Shown one piece after another: positions 7,645-14,507 of a stretch of 14,705 nt of DNA; the stretch's first letter is position 1; every line of letters starts with the position of its first letter. Under the pieces are notes generated by a model. The model ran no database searches, had not been told where the DNA came from, and was given only the letters and a program-made list of their open reading frames with translations. Source of the stretch: JBIOJM01 sp044450785 (GTDB taxonomy: Bacteria > Planctomycetota > Planctomycetia > Isosphaerales > Isosphaeraceae); NCBI GenBank assembly GCA_044450785.1, contig JBIOJM010000262.1, positions 1 through 14,705 on the forward strand. The letters run 5' to 3'. Made by a program: the position numbers and the translations under genes.

Positions 7645-8456
7645 TCCCTTTAGCGGCCATGCTCTGCTTGGCCGCGTTGACGTCGTCGTTTGTCGTGGCG
7701 ACAGAGCCACCGCGGCAATTCCGGCCGGAGGACGGCTGGAAACCCCTCTTCAACGGCAAGGACTTGGCGGGTTGGACATTCCGCAATCCAGGTGCCAAGA
7801 AAGTGTGGGTCGTTTGCGGCGAGGTTCGGCTCGATCCGTCTGACCCAACGCGGCTCATGCCGGGGGGAACCGGTGGCGCGCCCGGATCCGTCTTGCTTTG
7901 CGGCGACGATGGTCGCGGGTCCGACATCATGACGACGGATTCGTTCGCCGATTACCAGCTCCACATCGAGTTCACCGTTCCCAAGGGGAGCAACTCGGGG
8001 GTATACAACCGGGGTCTCTTCGAGATCCAGGTCTTTGACAGCTTCGGCAAGCCGAAGCTCGGCTGGCACGACTGCGGCGCACTCTACGAGCGGGCGTTTC
8101 CTCGCGAGAACCTCGCCAGGCCGCCCGGGGAGTGGCAGTCGTACGACATCACGCTCAAGGGCAAGAAGCTCTCCCTGGTCTGGAACGGCAAGACCGTCTA
8201 CCAGGATCAAGACGTTCGTTACGGCGAGACCGACCGCGAGGCGTTTGAGCGGCTGAACCAGGAGAATGCGGCCAAGCCGGCCGCTCTGCGCGTCAAGCTC
8301 CGCGAGGAGAACGGCCGGTACGTCGGGTACTTCGGCGAGGGAGGAACGCGGGCCAGCCTCGATGGTCCCGACCGCCCAGGGCCGATCCTCCTGCAAGGCG
8401 ACCATGGGCCCGTGGCCTATCGGAACATCCTCATTCGACGGTTGGAGGCGCCCTAG
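7575..8456 (+). CDS. DUF1080 (3-keto-disaccharide hydrolase-type) secreted protein
   Basis: A 293-residue protein if it starts at ATG 7575, or 265 residues from ATG 7659. The DUF1080 fold is a concanavalin-like beta sandwich; characterised members hydrolyse 3-keto-disaccharides. Segments seen are LFNGKDLAGW (58-67), SNSGVYNRGLFEIQV (139-153), CGALY (167-171), PPGEWQSYDI (183-192) and LQGDHGPVAYRNILIR (273-288). A hydrophobic signal peptide lies at about 26-42, ending FVVA-TEPP. With the early start, residues 14-24 (IHPSSFILHPF) come from a DNA repeat rather than from the family. The later ATG gives a cleaner signal peptide but lacks a visible ribosome-binding site. The segment at about 211-266 is charged and longer than I expect for the family. 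The stop codon abuts the larA-like start, so the two are almost certainly one operon. Confidence 0.88.
   Translation: MSRKEKRGIREGLIHPSSFILHPFPLAAMLCLAALTSSFVVATEPPRQFRPEDGWKPLFNGKDLAGWTFRNPGAKKVWVVCGEVRLDPSDPTRLMPGGTGGAPGSVLLCGDDGRGSDIMTTDSFADYQLHIEFTVPKGSNSGVYNRGLFEIQVFDSFGKPKLGWHDCGALYERAFPRENLARPPGEWQSYDITLKGKKLSLVWNGKTVYQDQDVRYGETDREAFERLNQENAAKPAALRVKLREENGRYVGYFGEGGTRASLDGPDRPGPILLQGDHGPVAYRNILIRRLEAP
8444..8448 (+). promoter_or_regulatory. Ribosome-binding site of larA inside the DUF1080 gene
   Basis: GGAGG lies within the last codons of the DUF1080 gene, 8 bases before the ATG at 8457. The stop and start codons abut as TAGATG, an arrangement that favours translational coupling. Confidence 0.8.
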
Positions 8457-9740
8457 ATGAAGCCCCTGAAAGTCACCTTGGATTACGGCCGGACGGGACT
8501 GACCGTGGAGCTGCCCGCTGAGCGGGTCGTCGGACCGCTGGCGATGCGCGACGTACCACCGCTCGATGATCCCGAGGGGGCTGTACGGGCCGCCCTGGAA
8601 GAGCCGATCGGGGCGCCGGCGCTGCGGCGGATCGCGCAGGGGAGGAAGGACGCGTGCATCCTCATCTGTGACATCACGCGGCCGGTCCCCAACCAGACGA
8701 TCCTGCGGCCGATGCTCGAGGTCCTGCGGGAGGCCGGAATTCCTCGTGAAGAGACGTTGATCCTGGTCGCGACCGGCTTGCATCGGCCCAGCAGCGACTC
8801 CGAGAAGCTGGAGATGCTCGGCGAAGCGATCGTGACGGGCTATCGAGTCGAGGACCATTTCGGTACTCGTCTGGAGGAGCACACGCTCGTCGGCACGTCG
8901 TCGCGTGGAATCCCCGGCTGGATCGACAGCCGATACGTCCGGGCCGACCTGAAGATCGCCACCGGATTGATCGAGCCGCACCTGATGGCCGGCTACTCGG
9001 GGGGCCGCAAGCTGATCTGTCCGGGCGTGGCCGCGCTCGAGACGGTCAAGCGGTGGCACGGGCCCGAGCTGCTCGAGCACCCCAAGGCCGATTGCGGGAT
9101 CCTCGACGGCAACCCGGTCCACGAGCAGAACACCGAAATCGCCCGGATGGCGGGCTGCGACTTCATCGTCAATGTGACGCTCGACAGCCAGCGTCGTGTG
9201 ACGTCGGTCGTGGCCGGCGACATGGAACGGGCCTTCCGCGAAGGGGTCAGGTTCATCGACGAAGTCTGTCGCGCGGCCGTGGCCCGGCCGGTGGACGTCG
9301 TGGTCACCAGCTCCGCGGGATACCCGCTGGATACGACGTTCTACCAGGCGGTCAAGGGGCTCACGGGGTGCCTGCCGATCGTAAAGGAGGGGGGCACGAT
9401 CATCATGGCGGCCAGTCTGTCCGAGGGCCTCGGCAGCCCGGAGTTCCAATCGCTGTTCCGTGAAAACCCTTCGCTCGAGGTGTTCATGGAGCGGATCCTG
9501 GGCCGGGATTATTTCGTGCTGGACCAGTGGCAGCTCGAGGAGCTCGCCAAGGTGCGCCGCAAGGTGCGGGTCAAGATCGTCTCGGATGGCTTGCCACCGG
9601 ATGTCTTGGCGGCGTGCTTCGTCGAGCCGGCAGCGAGCGTTGAGTCGGCGTTGGCTGATTCACTGGCCGAGTACGGGCCCGAAGCCCGGGTCGCCGTGAT
9701 TCCCAAGGGGCCTTATGTGCTGCCGACGCTGGTGGGGTGA
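8457..9740 (+). CDS. larA: Nickel-dependent lactate racemase family protein (LarA-like)
   Basis: A 427-residue LarA homologue, close to the usual length of about 425. LarA racemises lactate using a nickel-pincer nucleotide bound to a lysine; relatives act on other 2-hydroxy acids or epimerise sugar acids, so the substrate here is open. The residues known from the Lactiplantibacillus enzyme are all present: Asp72 and Arg75 (DITRP), His109 (ATGLHRP), His175 (GLIEPH), Lys185 (SGGRK, the expected pincer attachment), His201 (KRWHGPE), and Gln297 and Lys300 (FYQAVK). GNPVHEQ at 219-225 is also conserved. There is no signal peptide, so the protein is probably cytoplasmic, unlike the secreted product of the gene it abuts. 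The cofactor genes larB, larC and larE are not in this window. The context suggests hydroxy-acid or sugar-acid catabolism rather than a fermentative lactate role. Confidence 0.92.
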   Translation: MKPLKVTLDYGRTGLTVELPAERVVGPLAMRDVPPLDDPEGAVRAALEEPIGAPALRRIAQGRKDACILICDITRPVPNQTILRPMLEVLREAGIPREETLILVATGLHRPSSDSEKLEMLGEAIVTGYRVEDHFGTRLEEHTLVGTSSRGIPGWIDSRYVRADLKIATGLIEPHLMAGYSGGRKLICPGVAALETVKRWHGPELLEHPKADCGILDGNPVHEQNTEIARMAGCDFIVNVTLDSQRRVTSVVAGDMERAFREGVRFIDEVCRAAVARPVDVVVTSSAGYPLDTTFYQAVKGLTGCLPIVKEGGTIIMAASLSEGLGSPEFQSLFRENPSLEVFMERILGRDYFVLDQWQLEELAKVRRKVRVKIVSDGLPPDVLAACFVEPAASVESALADSLAEYGPEARVAVIPKGPYVLPTLVG

Positions 9741-9763
9741 AGAGGGTCGATGAACCTTACGAA

Positions 9764-10171
9764 TCACGGCGCGTAGATCCGCCCGGCGCCGCGGAAGTCA
9801 TCGATGCGTGTCAAGTAGTCCAGCAGTTTCTCAGCCGCCTTTTCGGCATAGATCCGATCCTTGAGGATCCGCTTTGGATTAGCGAGTGTGACCGCGGGTA
9901 GGCTGTCGGGTTGATTTTCGACCCGTATGACCATCTCGAGGGAGTCGACCCCATCGGCGTTTCGGTTTCCTGTTATCAATACCAGCTTCTCTTCTTGGCA
10001 GGTCCTCCAGATAAGCGCGTCCGACGATTCTGGGGACAGACCCAGGGCCAAAAAGCTTTCGACGGATAATCCAAGGTCGTTCCAGAGATCGCGCCATGTG
10101 TTGGAGGACCAGATGTGGAGGATCACTTCCAGTAATCCTTCGCTATCATTGTCCGCCAGAATGCCCTTCAT
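9764..10171 (-). CDS. PIN-like (DUF5615-resembling) protein, possible toxin partner of DUF433
   Basis: A 135-residue protein whose N terminus, MKGILADND, resembles the start of PIN-like DUF5615 domains, where an early Asp is part of the metal site. Other acidic positions are Asp7, Asp9, Asp51 (SSDALIW), Asp73 and Asp76. Where many relatives have a D-x-D type motif after the central strand, this one has LITGNRNADGVDSLE, with Asn69-Arg70-Asn71. The start is ATG 10171, lying inside the end of the DUF433 gene; the frame stays open to 10279 but that part is the DUF433 coding region. The two genes overlap by 26 bases, typical of translationally coupled antitoxin-toxin pairs with the DUF433 (DNA-binding, antitoxin-like) protein first. 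The RNase activity implied by a VapC-like role is not demonstrated for this subfamily. Its stop lies 23 bases from the convergent larA stop. Confidence 0.8.
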   Translation of the reverse strand: MKGILADNDSEGLLEVILHIWSSNTWRDLWNDLGLSVESFLALGLSPESSDALIWRTCQEEKLVLITGNRNADGVDSLEMVIRVENQPDSLPAVTLANPKRILKDRIYAEKAAEKLLDYLTRIDDFRGAGRIYAP

Positions 10172-10901
10172 CCGCGGCCTCCCGGCTCTTTGAACGGCGC
10201 AGTTCCTCGAGCCTGGCTCGTGCGGAGCCGTGAACAGCGTCGAGCTTGGCCTGAAGCTCGGGGGGATTACCACGAGCAATGCGGGCCATGATTTTGTCGT
10301 ATTCGACCATTACCTCTTCCTTGTGTTCCTCAATGTAGCGGATCGCAGCCTCCACTTGACGAGAGCTGAGGCCGAAGAAGACAGCGATCTCGTCTCGGTG
10401 CCAACCGTCTTGAAGATATTCCAGGATCGTGTAGACGGTAATCCGCGTCCCCGCAATCCGAGGATTACGGCCAACCTTGATGATATTCGCCTCGTTCATG
10501 GTGTCAGCCTCATTTACGCTTTCGCGACATGTTGCGCTTGGCCCCCATCCTTGTCCGCCAGAATTCCCCGCAGCATGCGCCTTCTGGCTCTTGGATCGGC
10601 GGCGCGCCTCGGCCATCGCTAGAAAACGCTCATGTCCGGCGTCTAGCTTTGCCTGAAGCTCAGGAGGATTGCCACGGGCGGAGCGCTCCAGGATTCGATT
10701 GTACTGCTCCATCACTTCGTCTTTGTGTTCGTCGATATATCGGACCGCGGCGTCGACCTGTCGCGAACTCAGGCGGAAAAGGAGGGCAATCTGTGTGGGG
10801 TGCCAGTCTGCTCGGAGATAATCCAGGATATCAAAAACCGTAATCCGCGAGCCCTCGATTCGGGGCGTATTTCCAACTTTGATGATCTTTGGTTCACTCA
10901 T
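10146..10901 (-). CDS. Tandem double DUF433 protein (antitoxin-like)
   Basis: A 251-residue protein made of two DUF433 copies: residues 1-117 and 135-251, joined by a 17-residue linker. By hand alignment the copies match at 72 of 117 positions with no gap, sharing IIKVG, RITV, SSRQV, RYI-EHK-EVM and ARGNPPELQAKLDA. DUF433 is a small helix-turn-helix-like family found next to PIN-like proteins and presumed antitoxin; the usual form has one copy. The start at 10901 has AGGAG 7 bases upstream. The second copy keeps its own in-frame ATG (10499) with TGAGG 8 bases upstream, so a single-domain product may also be made. The gene ends in TGATAG and overlaps the PIN-like gene by 26 bases. The linker DNA includes a remnant of a PIN-like start in another frame, showing that the fusion came from a duplication. 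Confidence 0.88.
   Translation of the reverse strand: MSEPKIIKVGNTPRIEGSRITVFDILDYLRADWHPTQIALLFRLSSRQVDAAVRYIDEHKDEVMEQYNRILERSARGNPPELQAKLDAGHERFLAMAEARRRSKSQKAHAAGNSGGQGWGPSATCRESVNEADTMNEANIIKVGRNPRIAGTRITVYTILEYLQDGWHRDEIAVFFGLSSRQVEAAIRYIEEHKEEVMVEYDKIMARIARGNPPELQAKLDAVHGSARARLEELRRSKSREAADEGHSGGQ
10497..10512 (-). promoter_or_regulatory. Internal ribosome-binding site and start for the second DUF433 copy
   Basis: TGAGG at 10508-10512 precedes ATG 10499-10497 by 8 bases, in frame with the large DUF433 protein. The stop of the out-of-frame PIN remnant (10514-10516) lies immediately upstream. Internal initiation would yield a 117-residue single DUF433 protein as well as the fused one. 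Confidence 0.5.
10514..10576 (-). pseudogene. Truncated PIN-like N-terminal remnant between the two DUF433 copies
   Basis: In the frame that the intact PIN-like gene uses relative to its DUF433 gene, this stretch reads MLRGILADKDGG and then diverges, ending at a TAA after 20 codons. The intact gene reads MKGILADND. GILAD and the following Asp are shared, and the position relative to the end of the DUF433 copy (SGGQ) is the same in both. The remainder of the PIN-like gene is missing. The same DNA is read in another frame as the linker of the double DUF433 protein. Confidence 0.7.
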
Positions 10902-10936
10902 GATTCCACTCCTGGATCGTCGAGAAACCGTACGCT

Positions 10937-10964
10937 ATTTTAGCCCTGGCTCAGCAAGACTGAA
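10937..10964 (-). promoter_or_regulatory. Candidate promoter for the DUF433/PIN-like operon
   Basis: On the minus strand TAAAAT (10937-10942, 5/6 to the -10 consensus) lies about 35 bases before the DUF433 ATG. A weak TTCAGT (10959-10964, 3/6) sits 16 bases upstream as the -35 element. The -10 stands out from the GC-rich surroundings. Confidence 0.35.
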
Positions 10965-11009
10965 CAGAGCTAGGTCAGAACCGCGGAAACCGGCCGCTGG
11001 AGACCGCTT

Positions 11010-11098
11010 CTAAGTGGGACCGCAGAAGAAAGTATGCGGTAGGTCAGGCTTTCCAGCCTGACCTACGTACGCGCAAACGCTTTCTCCGGTGCACTTAG
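11010..11098. repeat. 89-bp imperfect palindrome with a perfect 12-bp core (MITE- or REP-like)
   Basis: The core is GTAGGTCAGGCT (11039-11050), loop TTCC, then AGCCTGACCTAC (11055-11066), a perfect 12-bp stem. The outer ends are also inverted: CTAAGTG (11010-11016) and CACTTAG (11092-11098). Between core and ends the arms align imperfectly (ACCG followed by GAGAAAG-like bases in both). No open reading frame lies inside, so it is a candidate non-autonomous mobile element or extragenic palindrome between two minus-strand transcription units. Confidence 0.75.
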
Positions 11099-11162
11099 TT
11101 CGGCGTCACCGGTGTCGATCCCGGTTCGTCAATGGTCTCTCCGCGCAAGCAAGGCTCTCCCG

Positions 11163-14100
11163 CTATTTCGCGGGCTTGCCCGTCGAGGGCGCGGGCGGGC
11201 GTTCCTCGCGATGGGACAACAGGAACGCCATCAACCGATAGAAATCGTCCTCGGCGATCTGATCGACCAGGTTGGCGGGCATCGGCGAGAGCGAAGAGGT
11301 CGTGCGTTCCTCGACCGAGGACCTGGGCACGCGGATCTCCTTGCCTTGCGAGTCGACGACGATCAAGACCTCTCCCTCCTCACGAGCCAGCAGCCCCGAT
11401 ACGATCTGGCCGTTTTTGTGGGCGAGGTTGGTGAGGCGGAGGGTCTGATCGACGTTTCGATTCGGGTCGATGATGTCTTCCATGAGACGGTCGAGGCCCC
11501 GGCTGCCGATGCCGTCGAGCTGGGGGCCGACCTTCGCCCCCTTGCCAGAAAGCTGATGGCAGATCGCACAGTGCTTCTCGAAGACCTTGGCGCCCAGGCT
11601 TGGATCGGCCTTGGCGGCCGGAAATCCGTCGCGACGGCGGCTGAACAGGGCGTTCAGCTTTTGATCGGCGGGCGGGAGGTCTTTGAGCAGCGCGGCGATG
11701 CGGTCGGCGACCTTCGGCAGGCCCGAGCTCTCGAGAATGATGGTAACGCCGCGGTCCTGAAGCAGCCGCGCCGATGCCTTGCCCGCGGCGATCGCCTGAA
11801 GCAGAGCGTCGGCCCCGTCCCGCCGGCGCACCAGCGCCGCGGCAATCGCCGACTGGAGCCGCTCGGGCGCGACCGGCAGGTTGCTCAAGAGAGCCGTCTG
11901 GGCCTCGGGACGGTGGATGTTCCCCAGCAGGTTGGCCGCCCACTCGCGGATCCCGATCGGCACCGACCCGTCGGCGAGCGCGCCGGCAATCGTGGCGAGA
12001 TTCGCCCTCGGGTCGATCACCGACAGTGCTCCCATCGCGTGCATCCGAGGCTGCTCGGCCAGGTCGCGCCGCTCGATCACCTTCTTGAGGTCGCCCTGCA
12101 TGTCGCGGAACCCGAAGTCGCGCACGACGTCGATGCCCAGCGCGACTTCGCTCGGTTGCGTCGAGCCCAGAAGCTGGCCGGCCAACCGGGCCGCCACGCG
12201 CCGGGCCGACTCATCGAGCGCCCCCCCGCGCTCCTGGGCTCCCTGCTGGATCGCCTTGAGGATCTCGAGCTGCTCGGCCGGAGATCGCCGCTCAGATCCC
12301 CGCAGAGACACCACCTCACTCTTCAACTCGGGCGCCCCATAGCGGGCAACATGATGGACGTACCGGATCAGATTGCCCATCGGCTCGTCGTGCTGCTTGA
12401 GATGGGCCAGCAGAAAAGCAGCCGCTTGCGTGCTGTGAACCCCGGTCGCGACGTCGGCGATGTCGCGCCGGTCTCGCGTGGTCAGGTTGAGCGTCTCGAG
12501 GCCCGCCCAGACCTCCGCGGTCTTCAACTGATCCCGCAGCGCCATGCGGACGACGTGGACCAGGTGCGTATCGTCCCCTGATGTGGTCTGGCGGAGAGCA
12601 AGCAGCGGCCGGATGTTGGCCAGCGAGGGATGCCTCCCCAGCACTTCGGCAGCCGCGCGGCGGACGAACGGGTCGGCGTCGCCGAGCCGGCTCGTGGCCA
12701 GCTCGGACATGGGCCGCGCGAGCTCGGCCCGCTCGGCGAGCGCTTTCAGGCTGTGCACTCGCAGCTCACGATCAACGTCGCCGGCGCAGGCCAGCAGCGT
12801 GCCATCGTCCAAGGCCTCGCGTCGGTGGAGGACCCAGAGGCCGTGGACTCGCTGGCGCACCGGTGCCGCGGGCGTCATGATCTTGCGAACGCCCGCGACG
12901 GCCGCGTCCCCGCCGCGCTCGACGAGCTGGTTGGTCGCCGTAATACGCACCGCCAGGTTGGGATGACCGAGATCGGCGATCAGCTCATCGACAGACGACC
13001 TGGTCCGATCGATGGCTGGCGGCGGGGCAGCCGCCCGTCCATCCGTTCCCCGATAGGCGATCCGCCAGATCCGCCCGCGCTCGCGGTCGCGGCCGGGGTG
13101 AGTCAGCGGCACCTCGTAATGGCCGATGATGCGATTGTAGAAGTCCGCGACATAGAGCGCCCCGTCGGGGCCGAGCTCGATGTCCACGGGGTGGAACCAG
13201 TTGTCCTCGCTCCAGACGAAGTCGGGCTGCTCGATCCCCTGGGGCGACGAGCCGTGCCACTCGATCCGGTCATGGTTGACCCGGTTGGTGACCACGTTGC
13301 CGATGAAGGTCGTCCCGCGGTAAGGCTCGGGAAACTGGTCGGCCGCGTAGAAGCTGATGCCGCCGATCCCCGTCGAGCCATGGTCATAGGTCACCATCTC
13401 GGGGCCGAACCCCAGCCCGTCGTCCGGCTTGCCGAAGCTGGGATACCAGGCTCCCCGAAGGAGCTGGTACAGGGGCCGGCTGTGGCAGTCGCAGGAATAC
13501 AGATTGCCGAGCGGGTCGAACGCCAGTCCGAACGGGTTGACCTGTCCGTGGGTGAAATACTCCGCGTGCGACCCGTCGGGCCTCATCCGGTAGGTATTTC
13601 CCGAATTCATGCTGATCGGCCGATGGTCGCGCCCCTGCACTCTCGAGTCGTTTGTGTAGCCGTGGCAAGCGTAGATCCAGCCATCGAAGCCCCAGGTAAA
13701 GGCGTTGGTCATCCCGTGCGTGTCGCGATTGCCGAAGATCCCGTAGAGCACTTCGCGCACGTCGGCTCGCCCGTCACCGTCCGTATCACGCATCAAGTAG
13801 ATATTCGGAATATTATGGACGAGCGCCTCCCGACTGTTCGGGAGCGGCAACAGACCGATCGGGATGTTCAAGCCATCGGCGAAGGTCTCGATCGTGCCGG
13901 CCCTCCCGTCAGCCTGAAAGTTGGAGAGGATCTTCACGGAATCGCGGGGCTTGGTCCCTGGGCGGGCCGGGTAGGGATATTCGATCGTGTCGGTGACCCA
14001 CAGCCGGCCTCGGTCGTCGAAGGCCAGGTTGAGCGGCTTGTGAATGGCCGGCTCGGACGCCACGAGCTGGATCTCGAAACCCGGAGGAACATGAAGCGCC

Positions 14101-14255
14101 TTCTGTTCCTCGACGGCGGTCCGAGGGGGGAAGGACGACACGTCCTCGACCGGAGCGGGGCTCTGGGCCCAGCTGACGTCGGTGTGGGTTGAAGCGAAGA
14201 AAGACAGCGCCAGCAGCACACCGATGACACGCGATTGACGCAAAGGAATCTCCAT
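11163..14255 (-). CDS. PVC-type membrane-bound dehydrogenase/HEAT/heme-binding protein
   Basis: A 1030-residue exported protein. The start at ATG 14255 gives a signal peptide (MEIPLRQSRVIGVLLALSFF, cleavage probably near SWA-QS); the ribosome-binding site is weak (GAAGAGA). Residues about 50-400 resemble the beta-propeller called the putative membrane-bound dehydrogenase domain of Pirellula/Verrucomicrobium type, with PPGFEIQLVASEP, a calcium-loop-like DTDGDG (157-162), HGMTNAF, and GPDGALYVADFYN. Residues about 415-860 are alpha-helical HEAT-like repeats. The C terminus is the planctomycete heme-binding domain: CAICH (Cys896, Cys899, His900), GPQLDGIG, and SPMP with Met992 as a likely distal ligand. 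It is presumed to be a periplasmic c-type cytochrome-linked dehydrogenase; the substrate is unknown, and in planctomycetes such proteins are multiplied and associated with polysaccharide use. It appears to be a single-gene unit. Confidence 0.94.
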   Translation of the reverse strand: MEIPLRQSRVIGVLLALSFFASTHTDVSWAQSPAPVEDVSSFPPRTAVEEQKALHVPPGFEIQLVASEPAIHKPLNLAFDDRGRLWVTDTIEYPYPARPGTKPRDSVKILSNFQADGRAGTIETFADGLNIPIGLLPLPNSREALVHNIPNIYLMRDTDGDGRADVREVLYGIFGNRDTHGMTNAFTWGFDGWIYACHGYTNDSRVQGRDHRPISMNSGNTYRMRPDGSHAEYFTHGQVNPFGLAFDPLGNLYSCDCHSRPLYQLLRGAWYPSFGKPDDGLGFGPEMVTYDHGSTGIGGISFYAADQFPEPYRGTTFIGNVVTNRVNHDRIEWHGSSPQGIEQPDFVWSEDNWFHPVDIELGPDGALYVADFYNRIIGHYEVPLTHPGRDRERGRIWRIAYRGTDGRAAAPPPAIDRTRSSVDELIADLGHPNLAVRITATNQLVERGGDAAVAGVRKIMTPAAPVRQRVHGLWVLHRREALDDGTLLACAGDVDRELRVHSLKALAERAELARPMSELATSRLGDADPFVRRAAAEVLGRHPSLANIRPLLALRQTTSGDDTHLVHVVRMALRDQLKTAEVWAGLETLNLTTRDRRDIADVATGVHSTQAAAFLLAHLKQHDEPMGNLIRYVHHVARYGAPELKSEVVSLRGSERRSPAEQLEILKAIQQGAQERGGALDESARRVAARLAGQLLGSTQPSEVALGIDVVRDFGFRDMQGDLKKVIERRDLAEQPRMHAMGALSVIDPRANLATIAGALADGSVPIGIREWAANLLGNIHRPEAQTALLSNLPVAPERLQSAIAAALVRRRDGADALLQAIAAGKASARLLQDRGVTIILESSGLPKVADRIAALLKDLPPADQKLNALFSRRRDGFPAAKADPSLGAKVFEKHCAICHQLSGKGAKVGPQLDGIGSRGLDRLMEDIIDPNRNVDQTLRLTNLAHKNGQIVSGLLAREEGEVLIVVDSQGKEIRVPRSSVEERTTSSLSPMPANLVDQIAEDDFYRLMAFLLSHREERPPAPSTGKPAK

Positions 14256-14368
14256 GGGAATGTCTCTTCGGTTGCCACGCACGCTCTGGCTTGACGAAAA
14301 GTTGGGGTTGAGCTGCCTCGGATGAGCGGTCAGCACCGCGCGTGTTTGTTGCGCCCGACCCGGGAACG

Positions 14369-14507
14369 CCCTCACCCGGCCTTCGGCCACCCTCTCCCCG
14401 CCGGGGCGAGGGTAAGACGGGAGAGCCCGCGACTTGCTGACCCGGCAGGGCGAAGGGGTTAACTGGTCGCCCTCGCCCCTTTGTGGGGAGAGGGATGGGG
14501 TGAGGGG
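14369..14507. repeat. 139-bp inverted-repeat element with CCCTCACCC ends
   Basis: The left arm (14369-14412) reads CCCTCACCC, then CCCTCTCCCC, then GGGGCGAGGG. The right arm (14470-14507) is the same series inverted: CCCTCGCCCC, GGGGAGAGGG, GGGGTGAGGGG. The two are separated by a 57-base centre (14413-14469) with no coding capacity of note. Similar CCCTCACCC...CCTCTCCCC repeats are dispersed in intergenic DNA of many GC-rich bacteria, from general recollection rather than a search. Confidence 0.72.

Noticed and set aside
7650..9449. 599-codon open frame on the minus strand across DUF1080 and larA
   Set aside because: Composition is that of an antisense shadow and it crosses two well-supported genes.
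10172..10279. 36-codon N-terminal extension of the PIN-like protein
   Set aside because: This stretch is the coding region of the second DUF433 copy; the conserved PIN-like start is MKGILAD at 10171.
11039..11066. 12-bp hairpin as an intrinsic terminator of the PVC gene
   Set aside because: No T-run follows the stem on either strand, and the wider palindromic arms fit a dispersed element better.
11112..14192. Two long plus-strand frames (489 and 520 codons) opposite the PVC heme gene
   Set aside because: Both are antisense to a protein with recognisable propeller, HEAT and heme domains and show no domain of their own.
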